A stretch of DNA of 64,000 nucleotides from Brevundimonas diminuta (GTDB taxonomy: Bacteria > Pseudomonadota > Alphaproteobacteria > Caulobacterales > Caulobacteraceae), in assembly GCF_022654015.1 (NCBI RefSeq), contig NZ_CP073063.1, forward strand, positions 496,001-560,000, read 5' to 3'. Both the position numbers and the translations under genes were made by a program. Position 1 is the first letter of the stretch, and each line of letters opens with the position of its first letter. Under the pieces are notes generated by a model. It was not told the DNA's origin and searched no databases. It worked only from the letters and a program-made list of their open reading frames with translations. Below, piece after piece: positions 10,099-17,878 of this stretch.

Positions 10099-10572
10099 TT
10101 AAGCGAAGGCGTAGGCGGGCTCAGGTTCAGGATCGCCCGACTGAGATCGCGGCGGTCGAGGCCTACTGACGCGTCGGCCCCTCGACCGCGCGCCTTTGAT
10201 CCGGGCGATCAGTCTTCGAGCGAGGCCCTGCATCAGGTCGCGGCGCCGGATCAGGCCTCGCCAACCGGCGACCGCGCGTAAACTGACCGCCAGAACGACG
10301 ATGTCGAAGAGGACGGTCACGTCGAACATCAGAACCCAGGCCACCATGTCCGGGGCGGCCATCGAGAACAGGCGGGCGCCTTCCGTCTCGAACAGCATGA
10401 CGGCCGCGACGCCCATTAGAGCGACGAGGCCCAACTCCAGCGCTCTACCGCGTGACAGGCCCGCCAGGAATCGCGCAGGCGTCTGGACCAGCCATTTTCT
10501 GAGAGCCGTGCCGACGACGCCTTCGTCAGCGAGGGTCAGGCCAAGAATGATCAGAACGCTCAGCAGCAGCAT
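10099..10572 (-). CDS. Hypothetical membrane protein
   Basis: 157 residues starting MLLLSVLIILGLTLADEG, with three likely membrane segments: one at the N-terminus, one near LELGLVALMGVAAVMLF, and one at MFDVTVLFDIVVLAVSL. The C-terminal tail is strongly basic and proline-rich (GARSRGRRVSRPRPPR). I do not recognise a family. The ATG at 10572 is preferred over 10632 because it begins directly at the hydrophobic stretch. Its stop abuts the convergent aminopeptidase stop. It may be an ordinary orphan; function unknown. Confidence 0.6.
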   Translation of the reverse strand: MLLLSVLIILGLTLADEGVVGTALRKWLVQTPARFLAGLSRGRALELGLVALMGVAAVMLFETEGARLFSMAAPDMVAWVLMFDVTVLFDIVVLAVSLRAVAGWRGLIRRRDLMQGLARRLIARIKGARSRGRRVSRPRPPRSQSGDPEPEPAYAFA

Positions 10573-10751
10573 AGGGACCTCCCGGCGCGACGCCGCCTCA
10601 AACCGAAATGGGCGCCCAAGGTGACGCTGCAAGACAGCGTCGCGCCATCAAGAACGCGGTTCTGTTGATTTTCTTTCGCAAAAGCGCATCGCGTTAACGG
10701 CCCCTAAGCCATCGGGGGATAAGGCTGTGGGTTCACCAATGCGAGTTCACG

Positions 10752-11534
10752 TTGACCGACGTCCTCGACCTTCTTCCGCCCGGCGATCGCCTCGTTCGCC
10801 CTGACCTCGCCGAACAGGCGCTGGAAGGGCTGGTGCGCGCGGACGCCTATCGGGCGACCGAGGCCATGCATTGCCGCGTGGCCGTGGCGGACATCCTGTC
10901 TGACGCCGACGGTCGAATCGACCAGCTACTGCACGGCGAGATCTTCGACGTTTTGGATCGATCGAACGGCCGGGCCTGGGGCCGGGCGCGGCGCGACGGC
11001 GTCGTCGGCTGGGTCGTCCTGGACAGTCTGTCGGCCGGCGCGCCGTTGGCGACGCACTGGATCGCCGCCGTGGATGCCGCCCTGCCGCTGAACGCTCTGG
11101 TGATCGAGGCGACGGAAGCTTCTGAGGCTGATCTGAAGCCGATCGGCGCGTTCGAGACGGATCTGGTCGCGGTCGCCGAGCGGTTGCTCGGGCGGCCGCA
11201 TGAACTTGGCGCGCGGTCTTCGATCTCCACCGACTGTTCCGGCCTGGTGCAGCAGGCCCTGCTGGCGTGCGGCCTGCCCGGTCCCCGCCGGTCGGACGCG
11301 CAGGCCCGGTTGGGTCGAGCCGCGTCTTCATCGGACCTCCAGCGCGGCGACATCGTCGTCTGGCTGGCGCCGAACGACGATCACGACTGGACGGGTCATT
11401 CGGCGCTGATGCTGGATGGCGAACGCATCATTCACGCGACAGGCGGCAAGGGCGTCGTGATCGAGACCTTGGCCGAGGTCGAGGCGCGTCTGATCGCCGA
11501 AGGTTTTGCAACCGCCGTCTTCCGTCGGCTCTAG
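10752..11534 (+). CDS. NlpC/P60 (C40) cysteine peptidase with N-terminal SH3-like domain
   Basis: Probable gamma-D-glutamyl-diamino acid endopeptidase acting on peptidoglycan peptides. Residues 30-95 form an SH3b-like region ending in VGWVVLDSL. The C40 domain has STDCSGLVQ (Cys162), the DWTGHSALM histidine (His216) and a following HATGG strand. 260 residues, starting at TTG 10752 because no ATG or GTG upstream is in frame before a stop. No signal peptide is visible, so it may recycle muropeptides in the cytoplasm, consistent with the nearby M17 peptidase. Its stop shares a CTAG with mmcB. Confidence 0.9.
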   Translation: MTDVLDLLPPGDRLVRPDLAEQALEGLVRADAYRATEAMHCRVAVADILSDADGRIDQLLHGEIFDVLDRSNGRAWGRARRDGVVGWVVLDSLSAGAPLATHWIAAVDAALPLNALVIEATEASEADLKPIGAFETDLVAVAERLLGRPHELGARSSISTDCSGLVQQALLACGLPGPRRSDAQARLGRAASSSDLQRGDIVVWLAPNDDHDWTGHSALMLDGERIIHATGGKGVVIETLAEVEARLIAEGFATAVFRRL

Positions 11535-11974
11535 TCCCGCAAGGTCCGCATCGCGCCCAGCCGGGCGAAAGCCAGCGTCAGCGCCTTGCGGCGGGCGGGC
11601 GCCAAGCCGACCACCGGCGCGTCTCGCACGACCGCCCCGCCGAAACCGTCTGCAACGATCAGGCCCGGTTCGTCGGGCAGGATGTCCTGCGGAAACTCGG
11701 GCGCGACGGCGAAGAAGAAGGCGTCGCAGAACAGTCCGTACTCGTGCCATTTGCGGTCGACGCGATAGTCCTCGACGCCCGACTTCACCTCGCAGATGAC
11801 GATGTCGCCCTTGCGCCCGATCGCCATGACATCGGCGCGGCGGCCATTGGGCAGGCAGACTTCCAAGAGGGGCGCATAGCCCATGTCCATCATCAGCCGC
11901 GCCGCGCCGCGCGTGACCGAAAGGGTGGTCTCGGGACGGCTGAAGACGAGTTCGAGATGGGAGACGGCGGACAT
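11531..11974 (-). CDS. mmcB: DNA repair putative endonuclease MmcB
   Basis: 147 residues of the alphaproteobacterial MmcB family, described in Caulobacter as part of the damage response. It has a PD-(D/E)xK-like core: RRADVMAIG provides the aspartate and VICEVKSGVEDYRVD the ExK motif. The WHEYGLFCDAFFFAVAPEFP block is family-typical. This suggests a nuclease fold, though the biochemical activity is inferred from the fold. It overlaps the NlpC/P60 gene by 4 bases at a shared CTAG stop. No obvious LexA box was identified in the 45 bases upstream. Confidence 0.88.
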   Translation of the reverse strand: MSAVSHLELVFSRPETTLSVTRGAARLMMDMGYAPLLEVCLPNGRRADVMAIGRKGDIVICEVKSGVEDYRVDRKWHEYGLFCDAFFFAVAPEFPQDILPDEPGLIVADGFGGAVVRDAPVVGLAPARRKALTLAFARLGAMRTLRD

Positions 11975-12019
11975 GCCGACAGCTTATGTTCCGCCTACGT
12001 TCCTATCGCAAGCGGGGCC

Positions 12020-12544
12020 TTAGAGGCCGGTGTGGACCAGGCGGCTGGTGCTGAAGCCCAGCGCGCGGACGCGGCTCAGAATGCGGTCGCGCTCAGCCTG
12101 CGTCGCATTCTGGTTGCGGTGCCAGATCCACCAGTTCGATTTGTCCGGCAGACCCATGATGGCCCAGCTGTAGTCCGGGGCATGGTCGTAGACCCAGTAG
12201 TTTTGGCCCGCCAGGCCGCCGAAGCTGAGCAGGCCGGTCAGGCTGAACCGGAACTTCGCATTGGTCGTGGTGTCGGTGACGCGGGCGTTGGCGCGCAGCG
12301 TCTCGACTTTGCCATCGGCGCGCCGGACGCAGGTGACGGTGATGGCGTAGCGGTCGGCCGCGCCCTGCGGCATGAAGTCGATCTGCGCCCGGCTGCAGTC
12401 CTTCTGGACGTTATTGTGATTGCGCTCGATCTCGAACCACCGGCCGTCGAAGCGGTTCAGATCGACGTTCGACGCCTGGGCGAAAGCCATTGACGGCAGG
12501 GCGGCGAGGGTGACTGCGGCGGCGATCAGGTTGGCGCGAAACAT
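12020..12544 (-). CDS. Lipocalin family protein
   Basis: 174-residue secreted lipocalin of the Blc/apolipoprotein-D type, a beta-barrel that binds lipids at the envelope. A signal peptide ends near MAFAQA. The lipocalin signature is DLNRFDGRWFEIER, and the second conserved block YWVYDHAPDYSWAIMG matches bacterial lipocalins. There is no lipobox cysteine, so it should be periplasmic rather than an outer-membrane lipoprotein as in E. coli Blc. It is the last gene of a leftward series after thpR and the GNAT gene. Confidence 0.9.
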   Translation of the reverse strand: MFRANLIAAAVTLAALPSMAFAQASNVDLNRFDGRWFEIERNHNNVQKDCSRAQIDFMPQGAADRYAITVTCVRRADGKVETLRANARVTDTTTNAKFRFSLTGLLSFGGLAGQNYWVYDHAPDYSWAIMGLPDKSNWWIWHRNQNATQAERDRILSRVRALGFSTSRLVHTGL

Positions 12545-12601
12545 GGGCGTATCCTCGTTCGGTTTGGAAGGGATACGACGCGACGACGCGTTCGGTTGTG
12601 A

Positions 12602-13186
12602 TCAGCGCTTCAGGCGCGTCCGATTGATCGCCCATTCGTTGCGCGTCTGGCCCCACAGATCGATGGCGATGTCCTGGAGCGGTTGGGGCAGGACACCCGG
12701 CCCGCGATTGCGCGATCCCAGCCGTGTCGCGACCGCCGCGGAGGGCAGGTTCTCGGGCGCGATGCAGTGGATCACGTCGTCCCACCCCAGCACGTTGAAG
12801 GCGTAGTCCATCGTGGCTGCGGCCGCTTCGACCGCATAACCCTTGCCGGTGGCGTCGCGATGCAGGCTCCAGCCCACCTCACGGCCGGGCCAGTCATAGG
12901 GGTGCAGCGGCCCGACGCGGCCAATCCACTGGCCGGTCTCCTTTTCAAGGATGGAGAACATGCCTTCGCCTGTCAGGGCCCACATGCCCGCGACGGTGCA
13001 GATCAGGCGCCAGACCTGGGGTGCGGGCTGGACCCCGCCGATGAAGCGGGCGGTTTCGGGATCGGCCATGAAATCAGCCCAGCGCGGAAAGTCTTCTACC
13101 GCCGGTGGACGCAGGATAAGTCGTTCCGTCTCCAGCGTCGGCCCCAAGGTCACGTGGGGCGGAACGGCGTATGCGGCAGTGGTCAC
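12602..13186 (-). CDS. GNAT-family N-acetyltransferase
   Basis: 194 residues of the RimJ/RimL-like acetyltransferase family: LETERLILRPPAVEDF, the FIGGVQPAP block, IGRVGPLHPYDWPGREVGWSL, and GKGYAVEAAAATMDYAF for acetyl-CoA binding. The acceptor is unknown. A much longer frame reaches 13750, but that part is antisense-type translation of thpR in another frame. GTG at 13186 overlaps the thpR stop as GTGA, so the two are translationally coupled. Confidence 0.88.
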   Translation of the reverse strand: MTTAAYAVPPHVTLGPTLETERLILRPPAVEDFPRWADFMADPETARFIGGVQPAPQVWRLICTVAGMWALTGEGMFSILEKETGQWIGRVGPLHPYDWPGREVGWSLHRDATGKGYAVEAAAATMDYAFNVLGWDDVIHCIAPENLPSAAVATRLGSRNRGPGVLPQPLQDIAIDLWGQTRNEWAINRTRLKR

Positions 13187-13722
13187 AGCAGATACTCCCG
13201 CTCCAGTTCGTAATGGCTGCCGCTGTCGGTCAGGACGCTGGAATACAGGCCGAAGCGGTCGATGCGGATCGGCGGCGAATGCAGCAGATTGTGCCCCGAC
13301 ACCCATGCGCCGAGCCGGTCGGGATTGGTCTGGGTTTTCAGATACGCCAGGGTCACATGCGGTTTGTAGGCGCGCGCCTCCATGCCGATCCCGGCCCGCT
13401 CTCCGGCGGCCTTGCAGCGCCCGGCCAGAACCGACAGGCGCTCGTTGGGCGTTTCGACCCCAGCCCACAGCGTGTGGCTGCGGTGGTCGTCGCCAAAACA
13501 GCCGACGCCCTTCAGCGCGATCTCGAACGGACCGCCCGTCACGCGCGTCAGTTCCGACGCCAGGTCGTCGGCGCGGCGTTCGTCGATCTCGCCATAGAAG
13601 GCGAGCGTGACGTGCAGGGCGTCCAGCGGCCGCCACCTTGCGCCGGGCAGGCCCGATTGCCGTCGTTTCAGCGTCTCTGCGACGTCTGGCGGCAGGGTCA
13701 GGGCGGTGAACAGACGAAGCAT
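13183..13722 (-). CDS. thpR: RNA 2',3'-cyclic phosphodiesterase (2H family)
   Basis: Opens 2',3'-cyclic phosphate ends of RNA; formerly called LigT or 2'-5' RNA ligase. Both 2H motifs are visible: HVTLAF near residue 40 and HVTLAY near residue 125, in a 179-residue protein of normal size. The start MLRLFTALTLPPDV is the usual family N-terminus, so ATG at 13722 is chosen over the open frame to 13869. It runs divergently from the Bax-inhibitor-like gene and is coupled to the GNAT gene downstream. Confidence 0.92.
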   Translation of the reverse strand: MLRLFTALTLPPDVAETLKRRQSGLPGARWRPLDALHVTLAFYGEIDERRADDLASELTRVTGGPFEIALKGVGCFGDDHRSHTLWAGVETPNERLSVLAGRCKAAGERAGIGMEARAYKPHVTLAYLKTQTNPDRLGAWVSGHNLLHSPPIRIDRFGLYSSVLTDSGSHYELEREYLL

Positions 13723-13811
13723 GCGACCGAAAGTAGCGGCCGGAACACAAGCCTCCAAGTCCGGTTTTCCTTGCAGCGCGGGCCTTGGCTCACGATATTC
13801 GAAGCCTGTGA

Positions 13812-13840
13812 CCGGAGAAGCCTCTCCGGCCAATCGGAGA
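13812..13840 (+). promoter_or_regulatory. Leader with two mutually exclusive hairpins before the BI-1 gene
   Basis: CCGGAGA at 13812-13818 pairs perfectly with TCTCCGG at 13823-13829 (loop AGCC). CGGAGA at 13835-13840, the only Shine-Dalgarno-like purine run before ATG 13853, can pair with the same TCTCCG. Only one hairpin can form: the first frees the ribosome-binding site, the second hides it. This is direct pairing arithmetic; regulatory use is inference. Confidence 0.4.
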
Positions 13841-13852
13841 AAGTTCGTCGCC

Positions 13853-14602
13853 ATGAGCGATTTCAACAACGGTTACGCCCGTCCTCTGCCGCAGACGGCC
13901 GACATGTCGGTCGACGCCGGCCTGCGCAGCTTCATGCTGGGCGTCTACAACAAGCTGGCCCTGGGCCTCGTGGTCGCCGGCGCCCTGGCCTATGTCACCG
14001 GCAATGTGCCGGCGGTGCAGCAGCTGCTGTTCGGCGTGACGCCAGACGGCCGCGTCGGTCTGACGATGCTGGGCATGATCGTCCAGTTTTCGCCGCTGGT
14101 GATGCTGTTCGGCTCGATGTTCTTCATGAAGAATCCGACGGCCAAGGGCGTGAATATGCTCTATTGGGCCGTGGTCGCCACGATCGGCGCGGGCCTGGGT
14201 ATCCTGTTCCTGCGCTACACGGGCGGTTCGCTGGCCACCACCTTCCTGGTGACGGCGGCGGCCTTCGGCGGTCTGAGCCTGGTGGGCTACACGACCAAGA
14301 AGGATCTGACCGGCATGGGCACCTTCCTGATCATGGGCGTGATCGGCCTGATCATCGCCTCGATCGTAAACATGTTCCTGCAGTCCGGGACCTTCTACCT
14401 GATCATCTCGGGCCTGGGCGTGCTGATCTTCTCGGGCCTGATCGCCTACGACACCCAGCGTTTGAAGATGACGTACTACGCCTTGGGCGGCGACCAGAAC
14501 GCGATGGGCGTGGCGACCGGCTTCGGCGCTCTGAGCCTGTTCATCAACTTCGTGAACCTGTTCCAATTCCTGCTGGCCTTCATGGGCGGCAACCGGAACT
14601 GA
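13853..14602 (+). CDS. Bax inhibitor-1/YccA family membrane protein
   Basis: 249-residue polytopic inner-membrane protein of the BI-1/TMBIM family, with seven hydrophobic segments from about residue 35 to the end (LALGLVVAGALAYVTG, MLGMIVQFSPLVMLFG, and so on). The family sequence SGLIAYDTQRLK with its conserved aspartate lies near residue 200. Members can conduct Ca2+ in a pH-dependent way; the bacterial role is not settled, and YccA/YbhL relatives touch FtsH-linked membrane quality control. ATG 13853 was chosen because the frame upstream shows no conserved sequence. A strong terminator follows. Confidence 0.93.
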   Translation: MSDFNNGYARPLPQTADMSVDAGLRSFMLGVYNKLALGLVVAGALAYVTGNVPAVQQLLFGVTPDGRVGLTMLGMIVQFSPLVMLFGSMFFMKNPTAKGVNMLYWAVVATIGAGLGILFLRYTGGSLATTFLVTAAAFGGLSLVGYTTKKDLTGMGTFLIMGVIGLIIASIVNMFLQSGTFYLIISGLGVLIFSGLIAYDTQRLKMTYYALGGDQNAMGVATGFGALSLFINFVNLFQFLLAFMGGNRN

Positions 14603-14625
14603 CATCGGTCGAAAGACGGATACGG

Positions 14626-14655
14626 AAAGGGCCCCTCGCGGGGCCCTTTCTTTTT
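14626..14655 (+). terminator. Rho-independent terminator after BI-1 gene
   Basis: AAAGGGCCCC at 14626-14635 pairs with GGGGCCCTTT at 14640-14649 across TCGC, followed by CTTTTT. A perfect 10-bp stem with a T-run. Confidence 0.93.
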
Positions 14656-14699
14656 GCGCGCCGCTTGGTGATCCTGTGGGTGGGTTTGGGAGATGATCC

Positions 14700-15329
14700 G
14701 TGAAGGGATTTACGAAAGTCGTCGTCGCTCTGGCGGCTGCAATACCTCTGACGAGTTGCCTGACTTTAGCGGCCTATCAAAGAGCGGCCGAAGAGCGGGC
14801 GTCCGATCGTTTCGGTGAGCCCGGAGCGGCGGAGAAGACCTGGTTCGAAGCCGAGGGATTTCCTGTTTCCGGCACGCTCTCGCTGACCACGCACCTGACT
14901 CGTCCCGTTACTGGCGGTATGGACTATGGTGCGAAGGAAACGCTGACCTGCGAGGGACGGGCCATCCGGTTGATTCCCGATACGCCTCGCAATCGCTGGC
15001 TATTGTCGGAACGCCTTGGATGGCCTCTCAAGGCGGAAGGGGTTTGGCGCATAGGCTTTATGGCGCATTGGAATTGGCCGGAGTCGACGACCTTCATTCG
15101 AGAAGGAACGTGCGGCGCAGGCGGCGCCTTCCACTTCGATCAGGCGCCCGATGGTCGCTACTTCGTCATGGCGAAGATTTCCCAGCCAGCTTACGAAACG
15201 GCTGACGTGAACATGGACTATGACGTCGTTCTCAAGCCGATCATCGTCGTCGGCGGACCAGCCCGTCCTCAGGTCGATGTTGTCTTGGACGGTGATTCCT
15301 GGCTATCGCCCGTCTTGCGGGAGCCGTGA
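14700..15329 (+). CDS. Putative lipoprotein, unknown function
   Basis: 209 residues starting at GTG 14700. The signal sequence MKGFTKVVVALAAAIPLTSC ends in a lipobox, so the protein should be lipid-anchored through Cys20. The mature part has no domain I recognise. It contains a cysteine pair (ETLTCEGR, REGTCGAGG) and a probable beta-rich C-terminus (VVLKPIIVVGG). Its codons are visibly less GC-biased than those of its neighbours, hinting at later acquisition or relaxed selection. It is isolated: a terminator lies before it and the convergent DUF2794 gene follows 6 bases after. Confidence 0.7.
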   Translation: MKGFTKVVVALAAAIPLTSCLTLAAYQRAAEERASDRFGEPGAAEKTWFEAEGFPVSGTLSLTTHLTRPVTGGMDYGAKETLTCEGRAIRLIPDTPRNRWLLSERLGWPLKAEGVWRIGFMAHWNWPESTTFIREGTCGAGGAFHFDQAPDGRYFVMAKISQPAYETADVNMDYDVVLKPIIVVGGPARPQVDVVLDGDSWLSPVLREP

Positions 15330-15335
15330 GATGAT

Positions 15336-15671
15336 CTACTCGACCACCTGAAACTTGCGGCCGTCGAAGACGCGTAGCACCTGGGCCAGGTCGCGGCCGC
15401 GTTTCAGGATCTGGCCGCCCTCGCCGATGACGGCCCACTGGCCCTGGCGTGTCTGGAGGGCCGGTCGCTTTTCGATGCGGTAGAGCGGGGCGTCGCCGCT
15501 GCGGCGAAAGACGGCGAACTCGGCGAAGTCCTTGTGCCCGACCATGGCGTAGTCGCGCCATTCGCCCTGCGCGACCATGCGGCCATAGACCCTGAGAATC
15601 AGGTCCAGTTCGCGACGGTCGAAGAAGACGGGGCCGGGCGCCGGCGTCGTGTCGTGAGGGTTCAGGCTCAT
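15336..15671 (-). CDS. DUF2794 family protein
   Basis: 111-residue conserved alphaproteobacterial protein. The block FFDRRELDLILRVYGRMVAQ followed by GEWRDYAMVGHKD is the hallmark of DUF2794; the rest (YRIEKRPALQTRQGQWAV) is also conserved. It is soluble with no signal sequence. Its function is unknown, and it offers no catalytic motif that would suggest one. It stands alone between the lipoprotein and the HtrA protease. Confidence 0.85.
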   Translation of the reverse strand: MSLNPHDTTPAPGPVFFDRRELDLILRVYGRMVAQGEWRDYAMVGHKDFAEFAVFRRSGDAPLYRIEKRPALQTRQGQWAVIGEGGQILKRGRDLAQVLRVFDGRKFQVVE

Positions 15672-15993
15672 GGGTTCAACTTAGGCCGCTGGAGGCCCGA
15701 CGCCAGAGGCGGCCAGGAAATCGACGCAGACACGAAATGGCCCCGTTTCGGTCCTTCGCCCGCCCGTATGCGCAACGAAATATCGATCATCGGCTCGTCG
15801 GAGTTCGGAAGCGTCCCGGATCCTGAACAGCCCCCCCAGCCCCCCTGGATGTTTCCAGTTTACGGGCTCCGGCGGCCGATGCTTCCTCCAAGCGAGCGCC
15901 CGCCCTGCCTTTCCCCTCCCCCTCCCTGGCAAGGCGGGCGTTTCGCTGTCTGGACCCCGCCAGACAGCGCCACGTCGGCGTCTGAACCCCGCC
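15672..15993. other. Gene-free region between htrA-like gene and DUF2794 gene
   Basis: 322 bases with no convincing gene. The stretch 15830-15930 is a pyrimidine-rich, C-tract sequence on the plus strand. A perfect 10-bp stem lies at 15944-15953/15960-15969 (CGCTGTCTGG and CCAGACAGCG, loop ACCCCG), 25 bases past the protease stop. A related TCTGAACCCCGCC copy of the TCTGGACCCCGCC segment lies at about 15979-15991. The promoter for the leftward DUF2794 gene must be here, but I cannot place it. Confidence 0.5.
15944..15969 (-). terminator. Possible terminator hairpin of the HtrA-like gene
   Basis: A perfect 10-bp inverted repeat with a 6-base loop lies 25 bases beyond the protease stop, the right place for a terminator. 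On the minus strand it is followed by AAACG rather than a T-run, so it may be a processing stem or Rho-linked site instead. Confidence 0.4.
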
Positions 15994-17331
15994 TTAGAGC
16001 GACAGGGTCAGGTTCAGGGTCTCTCCATTTCTGAGCACGGTCGCCTCGACCGATCCCGAGGCGCTCTGCAGCGCGGTCGCGGCCGCGCGAGCTTCGGCGA
16101 CGGGCGCGCCGGCGATGGCGGTGATCACATCGCCGGCCGTCAGTTCGGCCTGGGCGGCGGGCGAGCCGGCCGAGACGGCCGTGACCTGGGCGCCGCCGTC
16201 CTGGTCTCGCAGGGTCGCCCCATAGGCCAGCACCGACTGGGCGCCGACGATCACGGGCTGATCAGCAGGAGTCTCGACCGCCAGCGACGTGGTCGCCTCG
16301 CGGCCGCCGCGCAGATAGGAGACGCTGAGGTCCGAGCCCGGCGCGGCGATGCCGATGGTGGCGTTGACCGAGCCGGCGTTGGCGACGGGGCGGCCCTGGA
16401 TTCGGGTGATGACGTCGTTGTGGCGCAGGCCGGCGCGCTCGGCCGGCGATCCCGGCGCGACATCGGCGACGACGGCTCCGCGTACGATGCCCAGATGCAG
16501 GTCGCGCGCGCGCTCGGCGTTCAGCGAGCCGAAGATGGCGCCGGTCGCGCCGCGCTTGACCTCGCCGTTCTTCTTCAACTGGTCGGCGACGTAGAGCATG
16601 ATCCGCGTCGGCACGGCGAAGGCGATGCCGTCATTGCCGCCGCCGAGGCCCCCCGACAGAATCGAGGTGTTGATGCCGATCAGCCGGCCCCGGCTGTCCA
16701 GCAGCGGCCCGCCGGAATTGCCCGAGTTCACGGCCGCGTCGGTCTGGATATAGTCCTCGACCGCATCGCCTAGCCCTGAGCGGTTCAGGCCGGAGATGAC
16801 GCCCATGGTCAGGGTCTGGTCCAGGCCCAGCGGATAACCGACCGCGAAGGCCAGGTCGCCGGTGCGCAGGGTGTCGGAATCCACCGTCTGGACCTGTTTC
16901 AGGTTCAGCGGCCGACCGTCGGGCGTGATGCGCAGCACGGCGATGTCGGTCGCCTTGTCCGCCCCCACCAGCACGGCGTCGAACAGGCGGCCGTCCGTCA
17001 GATCGACGGTGAACTTTCGCCCGCCCTCGACGACGTGATTGTTGGTGATCACCAACCCCTCGGCCGCATCGACGATGACGCCGGAGCCGGAGGCGTAGGG
17101 TTTGGGATCGGCCGCGTCCGAACTGGGACCGCGCGACTGGCCCAGGGTCGTGACCTGAACCACCGCCGGAAGCGAGCCCTCCAGCCCCGACGAGAAGCTG
17201 AAGACCCCGCGCCGGGCGTCATAAGGCAGGCCTGCCGCGCCCGATTGCGCCAGCACCGGCGTCGCTGAGGCCAGCAGGGCCAGGGCGACGGCCATGGAAG
17301 AGGCGAGCGAAAGGCGGATCGGCATGGGCAT
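15994..17331 (-). CDS. HtrA/DegP-type periplasmic serine protease
   Basis: 445 residues. A signal peptide ends at VLAQ (about 29). The trypsin-like domain has the complete triad: His99 in ITNNHVV, Asp129 in ATDIAVL, Ser206 in NSGNSGGPLL. Two PDZ domains follow, about 290-360 (GSPAERAGLRHNDVITRI) and 370-440 (GSPAAQAELTAGDVITAI). It degrades or refolds damaged envelope proteins. It is a monocistronic leftward gene; a second, divergent trypsin-like protease lies at 19.6 kb. The family includes DegP, DegQ and DegS; the two PDZ domains favour DegP/Q-like. Confidence 0.93.
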   Translation of the reverse strand: MPMPIRLSLASSMAVALALLASATPVLAQSGAAGLPYDARRGVFSFSSGLEGSLPAVVQVTTLGQSRGPSSDAADPKPYASGSGVIVDAAEGLVITNNHVVEGGRKFTVDLTDGRLFDAVLVGADKATDIAVLRITPDGRPLNLKQVQTVDSDTLRTGDLAFAVGYPLGLDQTLTMGVISGLNRSGLGDAVEDYIQTDAAVNSGNSGGPLLDSRGRLIGINTSILSGGLGGGNDGIAFAVPTRIMLYVADQLKKNGEVKRGATGAIFGSLNAERARDLHLGIVRGAVVADVAPGSPAERAGLRHNDVITRIQGRPVANAGSVNATIGIAAPGSDLSVSYLRGGREATTSLAVETPADQPVIVGAQSVLAYGATLRDQDGGAQVTAVSAGSPAAQAELTAGDVITAIAGAPVAEARAAATALQSASGSVEATVLRNGETLNLTLSL

Positions 17332-17496
17332 TTCCTTGATCGAACGCCGACCCTAGACCGAGTTTTCGCTTCTGACGATGGGTCTGAAGCGAGCGGGTCG
17401 CGTGTCGGTCACGTCCAATGAACAGATTGCGATGGGGGTTGCGTCGCCGGTCGTCCGGCGTGACCATGAGGCGACGAAGCAGGGAAGGCCGCCGCC

Positions 17497-17796
17497 ATGA
17501 GTCAGACGACGATCGACCGCCGCCGTTCGGGCTCAACCCCGTTCGACCGCCTGTTCCGCGACCATCCGCGCGAGGTCGACGAGACCTATATCCAGCATAT
17601 GGTCGCCTCGGCCGGCTTCGGCTTCAAGCTGCTGGGTCTGGCGGGCGCCGCCTTCTCGCACGCGATCGTGCCGGGCGTGCATAAGGCCACCGTCTCGACC
17701 GCGATCCGCAGCATGGCCAAGGACATGGGCGGCCGGGCCGAAGAGGCGCGCGAGACCCGGATGCGCGACGCCGGCGTCTGGGACGTGGGGCTCTAA
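17497..17796 (+). CDS. DUF6356-like small protein
   Basis: 99 residues. The core FRDHPREVDETYIQHM, followed by a hydrophobic GFGFKLLGLAGAAFSHAIVPG helix, matches the DUF6356 type, small proteins with one membrane helix often annotated as capsule biosynthesis protein without evidence. The C-terminus is charged (MRDAGVWDVGL). It precedes rlmN by 82 bases in the same direction. The function is unknown; the family call is from memory of the motif. Confidence 0.7.
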   Translation: MSQTTIDRRRSGSTPFDRLFRDHPREVDETYIQHMVASAGFGFKLLGLAGAAFSHAIVPGVHKATVSTAIRSMAKDMGGRAEEARETRMRDAGVWDVGL

Positions 17797-17878
17797 GGGC
17801 GGTCGAATCCGCCCCGGCCATGCAATCGCCGGGATCCGTGCTATATAGGCCGGCTAAACCTCACGCAGGATCGCCGCC

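Noticed and set aside
12602..13750. A 382-residue leftward frame covering thpR and the GNAT gene
   Set aside because: Only its C-terminal 194 residues are GNAT. The rest is thpR DNA read in the wrong frame, and thpR itself is intact, so this is neither a fusion nor a frameshift.
15681..15932. Open frame in the gap before DUF2794
   Set aside because: Low-complexity translation of a C-rich tract with no start signal or family match.
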